From the NCBI GenBank assembly GCA_903929535.1, contig CAIYVC010000161.1, positions 1 to 34,724 of the forward strand: 34,724 nt of DNA. The letters are read 5' to 3'. Position numbers and translations under genes: made by a program. This stretch comes from an uncultured Caulobacteraceae bacterium. Its GTDB lineage: Bacteria > Pseudomonadota > Alphaproteobacteria > Caulobacterales > Caulobacteraceae. Below the pieces are notes generated by a model. The model did no database searches and had not been told where the DNA came from. It saw only the letters and a list, made by a program, of their open reading frames with translations. This document shows, piece by piece, positions 7,138 through 15,576 of the stretch. Position 1 is the stretch's first letter. Each line of letters opens with the position of its first letter.

Positions 7138-7457
7138 CGATTTAGCGCGCGAGCGACTCCAGTCACTTTCTGTTGGACGCTATCTGACGCCAAGGATTGG
7201 CAAAGCGGAAGTGGATCACGAATTTTTTGATTGAGCGCTGTTTTCCTGCCACGGCCGTCGGCCAGCCGATGCCCATGAAATAATTTGAGAATCGTCCTTA
7301 CGGGCATGTTGAGAAGAGCGCGCCGATCAGGCGAATTTCCCGGTGACGGAGAAAAATGTTCGCTGTGTCTCGGTTCTTTTCCGGCCAGCCGTCATAAATG
7401 CGTCGAAGCTGGCCGATGCGAAATGAATGCTGGCGCGCGTTTGGGGGGGAGGGTGAC
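7138..7457. other. Divergent regulatory region between sigma factor and receptor 1
   Basis: This 320-bp gap holds no convincing gene. It is more AT-rich than its surroundings (for example around 7200-7350) and should contain promoters for both the sigma factor (minus) and the receptor (plus). It contains an 8-bp perfect inverted repeat at 7382-7415, listed separately. I could not identify a confident FecI-type promoter by eye. Confidence 0.6.
7382..7415. promoter_or_regulatory. Inverted repeat before receptor 1
   Basis: CGGCCAGC at 7382-7389 and GCTGGCCG at 7408-7415 are perfect 8-bp arms separated by 18 bp. The element ends 42 bp before the receptor ATG. The arm spacing (about 26 bp centre to centre) suits a dimeric regulator, and a leader hairpin is also possible. 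Confidence 0.4.
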
Positions 7458-10379
7458 ATGTCGACGAACGCCATCTTTCCAGCCGCCCTGGCCGTCGCCG
7501 CCATCATGTCGTGCGCCGCCCCCGCCGCCGCGGCCTCCCTGGACGCGCCGATAACCTTCAACATCCCGGCCCAAGCGCTGGACACCGCCATCCTGGCCTA
7601 TTCGCGCCAGTCAGGTCTGCAGGTGGTGTCGTCGGCCCCGCTGCTGGACCGCAAGTCGACCGCCGGGGTTCAGGGCGTGCGCACGCCCGCCCAGGCGTTG
7701 AAGGAGCTGCTGCGGACCTCCAACCTGACCTTCACCGTCGCCGGCCAGCAGACCATCACCATTCTGCCAGCTCCGCCCGTCGATGCGCGGGCGCTCGTGC
7801 GTGCGGCGCCTGCCCCGCGCCCGGTCGAAGAGGTCGCCGCGCCGGCTCTGTCCCAATCCCTGCTCGCCTCCACGGGCCTGGCGGAGGTGGTGGTCACCGC
7901 CACCCGGCGGACCGACACGGTCAACCGCGTGGCCATGTCGGTAACCGCCCTGACCCAGCGCGCCCTTGATCTGGAAGGGTTGAAGTCGGCGCTGGACCTG
8001 ACCCGCGGCGTGACCTCCCTGGTCCTGCTCAACCAGACCGCGGGCGTGGGGTCCTTCGCCATACGCGGCATCGTTTCCACCGTCGGCGCGCCGACCACCG
8101 GCGTCTATCTGGACGACACCTCCCTGACCAAGCGGGCCAACGCCGGCGCGTCACAGAACAACGGCTCGCCGATCCCGATCCTGTTCGACCTGGAACGGAT
8201 CGAGGTGCTCAAGGGGCCGCAGGGCACGCTTTACGGCAGCTCCTCCGAGGGCGGCACGATCCGCTTCATCACGCCGGCCCCGAGCCTGACCACCTATTCC
8301 GGCTTTGCCAGGGCGGAAGTCTCGCAGGTCGAAACCGGCTCGCCCAGCAGCGAGTTCGGCCTGGCGCTCGGCGGTCCAATCGTGGCCGACAAGCTCGGCG
8401 TCCGTCTGAGCGGCGTGATCCGCAACACAGGCGGCTGGATCGACGCGGCCGATCCGTATCATCCCGGAAAACTCTACGACAAAGACGCCAACGCCCGTCG
8501 CGAGCAAGCCGTGCGAGGCGCCCTGCGATGGCAGATCACCGGCCGCGCCAGCGCGGACCTCAGCCTCTACCACTCCTACTATTTGAACAACGGCGGCCCC
8601 GACAGCACCACGGTGGTCTACGGCCCGAACGGCCAGCCCGCGCCGGCCGGCCAGACCTTCACCACGCCCGCGACCTGCTACGATAACTCTGCGCGGGCCG
8701 CGAACAGCGCGACATCACCCGCCGCAACGCCCTGTCAGGCGGTCCTGCCCGCGGGCTATTTCCGGCGGCCCGCGGCCACCTATGGCCCCTACAATCTGCA
8801 GAAGGACCAGTCCGTCGCCCTCTACCCCGGCGTGCTGACCCGGGGGGACACCAGCGACGACATCGCCGCCCTGACCCTGGCCTATGGCTACGACCACCTG
8901 ATCATCAAATCGATTACCTCGCTGATCCGGGACCACACCACCGGCAACGCCGACGAGGGCTATGACATCCTGCGGCTGCAGACGACCGTGGAGAACCCCG
9001 GCAAGATCAACTTCCCGCTGTTCTCTGCCGACCCGACCTATCCCGGCGACTTCGTCAGCAACAATTGGCGCAGCGGCGTCGAGCAGGAGATCCGCCTGGC
9101 CTCGCCCGCCGATCAGCGCCCGTTCAGCTGGGTCGCCGGCGTCTACGCATCGGCCCTGAAGACGCACATCAACTACCGCGTCCGCGGCGACTACACCGCG
9201 CCCTATCTGGCCTTCTATGGCCTGACCGCGCAGCAGCGGTATGGAGGCCAGGTCCAGTCGGAGCCCGGCACAATGTCGACGCTGGACGCCCATCTGAACG
9301 ACACCGAACTGGCTGCCTTCGGCGAGGCCAGCTACTGGCTCGGCGACAAGCTCAAGCTGACCGCCGGCCTTCGCTATTCGCAGACCCGGCTGAATTTCGA
9401 CCAGGCCAACTACGGCCAGTACCTGCCCAACCGGCCGACCATCACCTCTCCGGGGGCCTTCATCCAGGGCACGGTCAGAGGCAATCCCCTGACGCCGAAG
9501 TTCGCCGCCCAGTACCAGTTCACCCGCAACGACATGGTCTATGTCAGCATCGCCAAGGGCTTCCGTCCGGGCGGGCTGAACGCGCCCCTCAATCCCGCCG
9601 CCTGCGGTCCCGGCCTGGCCATCTACGGGCTGACGGTCAACGACATCCCCAGCACCTATGGCGAGGACACCGTCTGGAGCTATGAAGCGGGCGGCAAGTT
9701 CCGGATGCTGGACAACAGGATCCAGCTGAACGCGTCGGTCTTCCAGATCGACTGGAGCCAGATCCAGGTCACCCAGACCGCGCCCAGTTGCCCGGGCTGG
9801 AACCAGAACGGCGGCAACGCCTCAAGCCGCGGTTTCGATCTGGAGGCCGACTACCGGCCGGCCGCTCCCGTCCTGATCCGGTTCACCCTGGGCTACACCG
9901 ACGCCCGCTACACCCAGACCGTCAACGGCCCCACCTCCAACACCGGGGTGCAGGCGATCGCATTCAATGCCGGCGACCCGCTGGGCGTGCCCAATTGGCA
10001 GGGGGTCTTAAGCTCGCGCTACGATTTCCTTCTGGGCAGGCTGCCGGCCTATGTGCGCGGCGACTTCCAGTATCAGGGCCCTTATCTGCAGGGCTCCAGC
10101 TACGGCGCCGTCAACTACATCGCCGCCACCCGCCATGTGGGCGAACTGGACACGCTGAATGTCCGCGCCGGCGTCTTCCACGGCAACTGGGAGCTGAACC
10201 TGTTCTCCAACAACGTCCTGGGATCGCGCCAGGAGATCGGCAACGGCGGCAACGGGCAGTCGGGCTGCACCGTGGCCGGCGGCCCGGGCTGCACGGCCTA
10301 TGGCGTCTATCAACCGTTCGTCATCAAGTTCTATCAGAAGCCGCGTGTCGTCGGGCTGCAGACCAACTACCGCTTCTAG
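7458..10379 (+). CDS. TonB-dependent transducer receptor with STN signalling domain (receptor 1)
   Basis: The 973-residue protein has a signal peptide (about 1-25), an STN domain (about 30-102, ITFNIPAQALDTAILAYSRQ), a Pro/Ala-rich linker, a TonB box (AEVVVTATR, about 142-150), a plug with GPQGTLYGSSSEGG and a beta-barrel ending in the terminal aromatic NYRF. It should import a bound ligand using TonB energy. Through its STN domain it should also signal to a FecR protein, activating the divergent ECF sigma factor at 6586-7137. FecR lies 453 bp downstream. The ATG is chosen for the GGGGGAGGG site and the signal peptide; a longer frame begins 20 codons earlier. The plug is very similar to that of receptor 2 at 12019. 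The ligand is unknown. Confidence 0.93.
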   Translation: MSTNAIFPAALAVAAIMSCAAPAAAASLDAPITFNIPAQALDTAILAYSRQSGLQVVSSAPLLDRKSTAGVQGVRTPAQALKELLRTSNLTFTVAGQQTITILPAPPVDARALVRAAPAPRPVEEVAAPALSQSLLASTGLAEVVVTATRRTDTVNRVAMSVTALTQRALDLEGLKSALDLTRGVTSLVLLNQTAGVGSFAIRGIVSTVGAPTTGVYLDDTSLTKRANAGASQNNGSPIPILFDLERIEVLKGPQGTLYGSSSEGGTIRFITPAPSLTTYSGFARAEVSQVETGSPSSEFGLALGGPIVADKLGVRLSGVIRNTGGWIDAADPYHPGKLYDKDANARREQAVRGALRWQITGRASADLSLYHSYYLNNGGPDSTTVVYGPNGQPAPAGQTFTTPATCYDNSARAANSATSPAATPCQAVLPAGYFRRPAATYGPYNLQKDQSVALYPGVLTRGDTSDDIAALTLAYGYDHLIIKSITSLIRDHTTGNADEGYDILRLQTTVENPGKINFPLFSADPTYPGDFVSNNWRSGVEQEIRLASPADQRPFSWVAGVYASALKTHINYRVRGDYTAPYLAFYGLTAQQRYGGQVQSEPGTMSTLDAHLNDTELAAFGEASYWLGDKLKLTAGLRYSQTRLNFDQANYGQYLPNRPTITSPGAFIQGTVRGNPLTPKFAAQYQFTRNDMVYVSIAKGFRPGGLNAPLNPAACGPGLAIYGLTVNDIPSTYGEDTVWSYEAGGKFRMLDNRIQLNASVFQIDWSQIQVTQTAPSCPGWNQNGGNASSRGFDLEADYRPAAPVLIRFTLGYTDARYTQTVNGPTSNTGVQAIAFNAGDPLGVPNWQGVLSSRYDFLLGRLPAYVRGDFQYQGPYLQGSSYGAVNYIAATRHVGELDTLNVRAGVFHGNWELNLFSNNVLGSRQEIGNGGNGQSGCTVAGGPGCTAYGVYQPFVIKFYQKPRVVGLQTNYRF

Positions 10380-10832
10380 GCGGGTCAGGATCGGAGGCGT
10401 CATGGACGCTTTTGCGGCGATGCGCCGCGTGGCGGTGAATAATGCGGGCCGCCACTTCCGATTTTGCTCCTTCAAGCGTCTCAGAGTGAGATGGCCAAGG
10501 ATATCAGGCGTGCCCGACTTCGCACTGTTCCCCGGATCGACAGAGCCGAAAAGCCAAGGCTTTTCAGGCATGGCGCACCTGTGGGAAACGGGTCAGTCCG
10601 CTCTGCCGCCATCCAATGACACGCCCGGTGTCGCTTTGGACATGTTGCGTCAAAGTGGCTGGCGTAACGGCTGCGCCGACGCCGATGAAAACAGCCCATC
10701 CCCAATCATGCTGAGCCGCCAGGTTAAGGCATCTGACGATCTGGCGCGTACGTGTCTGTTGCGGACGCTCGCGCGTCCGCGGAAGGCGCGCCGGGCCGGG
10801 CCTTTCGGATGAATCCTCCCGAAGGCAAGGCA
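10380..10832 (+). other. Intergenic region between receptor 1 and FecR, with an uncertain small frame
   Basis: This 453-bp stretch has lower third-position GC than neighbouring genes. A frame from ATG 10402 (GGAGG 5 nt upstream) to TGA 10812 would encode 136 residues. Its stop overlaps an alternative FecR ATG at 10809 as ATGA. The predicted product has no recognisable domain and an odd composition, so I do not call it a gene. A short near-palindrome (gaaaagcc, aa, ggcttttc) lies at 10548-10565. FecR probably has its own promoter here. Confidence 0.45.
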
Positions 10833-11894
10833 ATGGGCGAGACTATCGCAGCCGAGGCGCTCGACTGGCTGATCCGCCTGCGGTTCGACGACGTCGGCGG
10901 CGAGACCCTGTCCGCCTGGACGCTGTGGCTGGAAAAGCCCGGCGCCCGCGAAGCCTATGACGCGGCTCTTGAGGCCTGGTCGCTGGGCGGTCTGGCCAGC
11001 ACCCGCCGCGCGACCGAAGAGGAACTTCACAACGACCGTTACGATCCTTCGATCCCCGTGGCCCTTTGGCGCGGGCGCAAGACCAGTTCCCACGGATGGG
11101 TCTGGGCCGCCGCCGCTGCGGTCGCCTGCGTGGCGGTGGGCGCGGCCGGCTGGACCGTCTGGGGCCAGAGGGCTGCAGAGCCTCTCCGCTCCCTGGCCAC
11201 CCTGCGCGCTGAACACCGCGACACCCAGCTGTCGGACGGCTCCCAGGTGCGCATGGGCGGCATGAGCGCCCTGAACGTCAAATTCAGTCCCGGCCGCCGC
11301 GCGGTGTCGCTGGAGCATGGCGAGGCCCAGTTCCAGGTGGCGAAGGACCGGTCGCGGCCGTTCGTGGTCTCCACGCCGCTGGCCAAGATTACGGCCGCCG
11401 ACACCAACTTCAATGTCGACATCGATGCCGGCTGCATCGACCTCTATGTCACCGAAGGTACGGTCAAGGTGGATCCCCACTTTGATCCTGCGCATGGCCA
11501 GTCTGACGGCTCCGCGCCGTTGCTGGACGTGAAGGCCGGCCAGCGCCTGCATATCGATGGCGTGACCAAGAACGTGGTGTTGTACGAAGCGGGCGCGTCG
11601 CCTCAGCGCAGCTGGCGCGAAGGGCGGCTAGAGTATCGCGACGAGCCCCTGATTTCGGTGATCGAGGACGTCAACCGCTACGCGGTGCATCCGATCCGGC
11701 TTAGCGATCAGCGGTTGGGCAAGCTGACCTACACCGGCACCGTTATCCTCAGCGCGGCGGATAGCTGGGTCTTCGGCCTGGCGGGCGCCTTCCCCCTGTC
11801 AGCCAAGCTGCAGAACGGTGACATCGTTCTGACCCCGACCCTTGCCGATGGGGCCCAGCTGGGCAAGCGCAAGTCTCCCCCGCCCTCGGTCTGA
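10833..11894 (+). CDS. FecR-type anti-sigma regulator (module 1)
   Basis: The 353-residue protein has a cytoplasmic N-terminal anti-sigma domain (about 5-60, EALDWLIRL start), one membrane segment (about 88-108, VWAAAAAVACVAVGAAGW) and a periplasmic FecR domain with the family segments LSDGSQVRMG (about 133-142), GEAQFQVAKDRSRPFVV (163-179) and a C-terminal STN-like part that should bind a receptor signalling domain. It should hold the ECF sigma factor at 6586-7137 until receptor 1 signals. The ATG at 10833 is preferred because GAAGG lies 7 nt upstream and the domain begins at once; ATG 10809 and GTG 10752 are alternatives. It sits between receptor 1 and receptor 2. Confidence 0.9.
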   Translation: MGETIAAEALDWLIRLRFDDVGGETLSAWTLWLEKPGAREAYDAALEAWSLGGLASTRRATEEELHNDRYDPSIPVALWRGRKTSSHGWVWAAAAAVACVAVGAAGWTVWGQRAAEPLRSLATLRAEHRDTQLSDGSQVRMGGMSALNVKFSPGRRAVSLEHGEAQFQVAKDRSRPFVVSTPLAKITAADTNFNVDIDAGCIDLYVTEGTVKVDPHFDPAHGQSDGSAPLLDVKAGQRLHIDGVTKNVVLYEAGASPQRSWREGRLEYRDEPLISVIEDVNRYAVHPIRLSDQRLGKLTYTGTVILSAADSWVFGLAGAFPLSAKLQNGDIVLTPTLADGAQLGKRKSPPPSV

Positions 11895-11897
11895 TCT

Positions 11898-11916
11898 GGC
11901 AAAACACTGTTCTGCC
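11898..11916. promoter_or_regulatory. Imperfect inverted repeat between FecR and receptor 2
   Basis: GGCAAAAC, ACT, GTTCTGCC pairs with one mismatch over 8 bp and starts 3 bp after the FecR stop. An A-run follows on the plus strand, so it would act as a terminator only in the minus direction. It may be an operator for receptor 2 or an mRNA-end hairpin. Confidence 0.35.
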
Positions 11917-12018
11917 AAAAAAAGTCCGGATTCGACTTCCGATCTCGCGACCCCGCCCGTCTTAGCCCGACCTGGAAGCCGGCTCGATAACGAAGCCGAC
12001 GCAAATTGGGGGAAACCG

Positions 12019-14862
12019 ATGACCAAAAGCGCGATGCTGCTGTCGACGGCCGCCGTGGCCGCATTGTCCGTTGCGGGGCCAGTCTGGGCTCAGGCTCCGT
12101 CCAGGGCCCTGGAAGAGGTGGTGGTCACCGCGACCCGCCAGACCTCGACCGTCAACAAGGTCGCCCTGTCGATCACCGCCGCCACGCAGAAGACCCTCGA
12201 CCAGCAGGGCGTCGCCACGGTCAACGACCTGCAACGCCAAGCGCCGGGCCTGACCTTCCGCATCGTCGGCCAAGAGAGCAACCCCGCGATCACGGTTCGC
12301 GGCATCGGCGGCAACGCCGCCGCCGGCCGTTCGGGCGGCTCGGCCACCACCGGCGTCTACCTCGACGACGTGGGCCTGCAGCAGCGCACCTCCGCCGGCC
12401 TCGTCACCGGTTCCAACCAGCCCCTGCCGATCCTGTTCGACCTGGACCGCGTGGAAATCCTGCGCGGCCCGCAAGGCACGCTTTACGGCGGCGCATCTGA
12501 AGGCGGCGCGGTCCGCTTCATCACCCCCGCGCCCAGCACCACGACCTACAGCGGCGTTGCCCGCGCGGACGTCTCGACCGTCACGAACGGCGGTGTCGGT
12601 CACTCCGTCGGCATCGGCGTCGGCGGCCCGCTCATCCAGGACAAGCTGGGCTTCCGGCTCTCGCTCGTGGAAGACGGCCGTCCGGGCTGGATCGACGAAC
12701 TGAACCAGTACACCGGCCAGAAGTTCGCCAGCGACGTGAACTTCGGCAAGGACTACGCCGGCAGCGTCAAGGTGCTGTGGAACATCACGCCTGAGCTCAA
12801 GGCGACGGTGTCGTATTTCTCTCAGATGAACTTCGACAACGACAACGGTCAGTTCAGGTTCAACAGCCCGTCCATCTTCGTGCACGGCGGGACCTTCATC
12901 AACAACAACCTGGCCAGCGGCGGGGGCATCAACGGGGTGAAGTTCTCGTTCCCGAACGTGACCTACCCCTCCTACACGATCCCGGCGCAGAACTTCTTTG
13001 GGATCAACCAGGCCGACAGCAACGGCATCTACACGACCCAGCAGAACGCCACCTACCAGAACTCGCCTCGCCGCACCCTGTTCAACGTGCCGAGCCTGAC
13101 GGTGGACTACAACTGGCATGACAAGATCGGCTTCAAGTCGATCACCAACGCCGTCTCGCAGCTGACCACTGGCTTCTCGTTCCAAGGGGGCGGCGGCGAC
13201 AAGTCAAACCTGGGCCGCAACTCGGCGGCGTCCGGTCAGCCCGGCAGCTCGGCTCCGTTCCCGCTCGACACCACCGCCGGTGTCCTGGGCAACGGCCTCA
13301 GCGCCAGTCCGCCGACGCAACTCTACACCAATATCAACCCGACGACCGGCAAGGTGGACGGCGGCGTCTATCCCTACTCCAATATCTGGGCTTACACGCC
13401 GTACCGCAACCAGCGCGACAGCTACGGCGAGGAGTTCCGCATCCAGTCGATCGACCCCTCGGCGCGGTTGCAGTTCGTCGTCGGCGGCTACTACAACCAC
13501 TCGCACATCCACCTGTACGAGGGGTCGAACTGGAACGAGCCCTTCACCGTCCAGGCGTTGCGCGGCGTGCCGGAGCGCTTCTTCCTGGGTGAACAGGAAA
13601 CGCCGCTGGAACAGCAGCCCGGCGGCGCTCTGAGCGACCTATCGACCCGGGTGGCGGACATCCTGGAAGACGACATGGCTGTCTTCGGCGAGGCGACCTT
13701 CGCGGTCACCAGCAAGCTCAAGGTCACGCTGGGCGGGCGCTACACCGACTATCACCAGACCTTCGCCCAGTCGTCGGGCGGCTCCGTCACCGGCGCCCCT
13801 CCGGGCTTCGTCGGGACCTCTTCGACCGGCCAGACCATCACCATCAACGGCGTGACCTATCCGTACGAGACCAATCCGAACTCGCTGACGCCGTTCCCGA
13901 CCAACTACGCCGCCTGCCCCAGCGATCCGTCTTTGGCGGCGACCAACGCAACGGCCCTGCCCTACGCCAAGGCGGGCTGCCCCTATCAATACGTCTACAA
14001 CAAGCTGCACGAGTCGCCGTTCTCGCCGAAGGCCAGCATCTCCTACAACCTGACGCAGGCGGATCTGGTCTACTTCACCTATTCGGAAGGCTTCCGGGTG
14101 GGCGGGGTGAACCCGCCCGTGTTCGCGTCCTGCGGTCCGTCCCTGACCGCGATCGGCCTGGCGGTGGCGCCGCAGACCTACCAGCATGACTCCACCAAGT
14201 CCTACGAAGTGGGCGGCAAGTTCCGCCTGTTCGAGGGCCGGGCTCAGCTGAACGCCTCGGTGTTCAAGATCGACTGGCAGAACGTGCAGTTCACCAACCT
14301 GCTCGGCGGCTGCGGCTCCTCCTACGTCGCCAACGGCGCGGCGGCGGTCTCCGAAGGCTTCGAGACGAACTTCACCGGCCGTCTGGCCGACTTCACCCTC
14401 AACTCCAACGTCGCCTACGACTACGCCGCCTACGCGCAGGACGTGAAGGCGTCGCCGCTCGCCACGACCGTCATCGCCCGCAAGGGCGACAACCTCGGCG
14501 TACCGATGTGGACGGTGAACTCGGGCCTGCAGTACGACCACCGGTTCTTCGAACGGCCCGTCTATGCCCGCGTCGATTACATGTACACCGGCCGGTACAA
14601 CCGCACGACCGGCCCCGGCACCAGCGGCTACTTCGTTCCGCTGGCGGGCAACACCTCGACCTACTTCGGCAACGAGACCCACACCATGAACGCGCGTGCG
14701 GGCGTCTACCTGAAGAACCTCGAAGTGGCCTTCTATGTGAAGAACCTGACCGACTCGAAAGAGATCATCGACAAGGGCCAGGTCACCAACCAGCCGGCGA
14801 TCGTCTACGGCAACTCCTTCCAGCCGCGCACCTTCGGCATGCAGATGAACTACCGCTTCTAA
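12019..14862 (+). CDS. TonB-dependent receptor without STN domain (receptor 2)
   Basis: The 947-residue outer-membrane receptor has a signal peptide (1 to about 25, ending VWAQA), a TonB box almost at the mature N-terminus (EEVVVTATR, about 32-40), a plug with GPQGTLYGGASEGGAVRF and a barrel ending in MNYRF. It lacks the STN domain, so it should transport but not signal. Its plug is close to that of receptor 1 (matching GTLYG, SEGG and RFITPAPS segments), which suggests duplication. It lies 124 bp after FecR, so it is a likely output gene of the module 1 sigma factor. The start follows GGGGGAAA; a longer open frame upstream has no signal peptide at its N-terminus. Two terminators follow. Confidence 0.93.
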   Translation: MTKSAMLLSTAAVAALSVAGPVWAQAPSRALEEVVVTATRQTSTVNKVALSITAATQKTLDQQGVATVNDLQRQAPGLTFRIVGQESNPAITVRGIGGNAAAGRSGGSATTGVYLDDVGLQQRTSAGLVTGSNQPLPILFDLDRVEILRGPQGTLYGGASEGGAVRFITPAPSTTTYSGVARADVSTVTNGGVGHSVGIGVGGPLIQDKLGFRLSLVEDGRPGWIDELNQYTGQKFASDVNFGKDYAGSVKVLWNITPELKATVSYFSQMNFDNDNGQFRFNSPSIFVHGGTFINNNLASGGGINGVKFSFPNVTYPSYTIPAQNFFGINQADSNGIYTTQQNATYQNSPRRTLFNVPSLTVDYNWHDKIGFKSITNAVSQLTTGFSFQGGGGDKSNLGRNSAASGQPGSSAPFPLDTTAGVLGNGLSASPPTQLYTNINPTTGKVDGGVYPYSNIWAYTPYRNQRDSYGEEFRIQSIDPSARLQFVVGGYYNHSHIHLYEGSNWNEPFTVQALRGVPERFFLGEQETPLEQQPGGALSDLSTRVADILEDDMAVFGEATFAVTSKLKVTLGGRYTDYHQTFAQSSGGSVTGAPPGFVGTSSTGQTITINGVTYPYETNPNSLTPFPTNYAACPSDPSLAATNATALPYAKAGCPYQYVYNKLHESPFSPKASISYNLTQADLVYFTYSEGFRVGGVNPPVFASCGPSLTAIGLAVAPQTYQHDSTKSYEVGGKFRLFEGRAQLNASVFKIDWQNVQFTNLLGGCGSSYVANGAAAVSEGFETNFTGRLADFTLNSNVAYDYAAYAQDVKASPLATTVIARKGDNLGVPMWTVNSGLQYDHRFFERPVYARVDYMYTGRYNRTTGPGTSGYFVPLAGNTSTYFGNETHTMNARAGVYLKNLEVAFYVKNLTDSKEIIDKGQVTNQPAIVYGNSFQPRTFGMQMNYRF

Positions 14863-14872
14863 TCCCGTCGGG

Positions 14873-14895
14873 CCGCCGGTGCGCCGGCGGTCTTT
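14873..14895 (+). terminator. First terminator after receptor 2
   Basis: CCGCCGG at 14873-14879 pairs with CCGGCGG at 14884-14890 around a 4-nt loop, followed by the short T-rich tract tcttt. It begins 10 bp after the receptor stop. Confidence 0.6.
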
Positions 14896-14939
14896 CAGGT
14901 CTGGTATGCTCGAACTCACCCTCCAGGTCTTCGAGCTCT

Positions 14940-14973
14940 GTGGGAGGCGTCTCAGACGTCTCCCACTTTTTTT
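14940..14973 (+). terminator. Strong second terminator after receptor 2
   Basis: GTGGGAG-GCGTCT pairs with AGACGT-CTCCCAC (one G-T pair) over 14940-14966, followed by seven T at 14967-14973. This is a standard intrinsic terminator and isolates the gene at 15111 from receptor 2. Confidence 0.85.
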
Positions 14974-15110
14974 GCTTTCGAGGCGGCCATCATCATCGGG
15001 GCGAATAAATTTTCCCCGGTCCGCGCTGAGGAATTGGCCCTATTTCAACGTCTTAGTTGAGTAGAATCTCGCGCCCACCAAAAATCCAAATAACCAAGGG
15101 AAGACAACCG

Positions 15111-15494
15111 ATGCGCCATAAGTCCCTGTTACTGGCCATGACCGGCCTGGCCGCCGTGGCGATGGCCGCGCCCGCCTTCGCCCACCATTCGTTCGCGATG
15201 TTCGACAGCACCAAGAACATGACGCTCGACGGCACGATCAAGGAATTCCAGTGGACCAATCCCCACGCGTGGATTCAGATCGTCGTCAAGGACGCGGCCA
15301 CGGGTAAGGACGTTGAGTGGTCGGTGGAAGCCACCAGCCCCAATGGCCTCGGCCGCCAGGGCTGGAAGCCCTCCTCGCTCAAGCCCGGCGACAAGGCGTC
15401 GATCGCGATCCATCCGCTGAAGGACGGCACCCCCGGCGGCTCGCTGGTGACCGCGAGCGTCAACGGCAAGCAGGTGGGCGGTAAGCCGACCTGA
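15111..15494 (+). CDS. Small secreted protein, DUF6152-like
   Basis: The 127-residue protein has a signal peptide ending PAFA at residue 24, so the mature chain should start with His-His (HHSFAMFD). The remaining features match what I know of DUF6152: EFQWTNPHAWIQI (45-57), EWSVEATSPNGLGRQGW (about 69-85) and LKPGDKASIAIHPLKDGTPGGS (90-111). No catalytic function is established for this family to my knowledge. The N-terminal His pair and conserved His52 and His101 make metal binding possible. It is a single-gene unit between two terminators, with AAGGGAAG before the ATG. It is surrounded by TonB receptors and the two-cysteine family, so a role in the same envelope process is possible. Confidence 0.85.
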   Translation: MRHKSLLLAMTGLAAVAMAAPAFAHHSFAMFDSTKNMTLDGTIKEFQWTNPHAWIQIVVKDAATGKDVEWSVEATSPNGLGRQGWKPSSLKPGDKASIAIHPLKDGTPGGSLVTASVNGKQVGGKPT

Positions 15495-15521
15495 TCTCGG
15501 CCTGTTTCCTCTGCGCAAACG

Positions 15522-15552
15522 AAAGCCCCTGCCGCGAGGCAGGGGCTTTTTT
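15522..15552 (+). terminator. Strong intrinsic terminator
   Basis: AAAGCCCCTGCC at 15522-15533 pairs with GGCAGGGGCTTT at 15538-15549 around a GCGA tetraloop, with a run of T to 15552. It ends the gene stopping at 15494 and could also act weakly on the convergent gene stopping at 15577. Confidence 0.9.
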
Positions 15553-15576
15553 GTTTCCGGCAGTTGCGGTCCGTAC

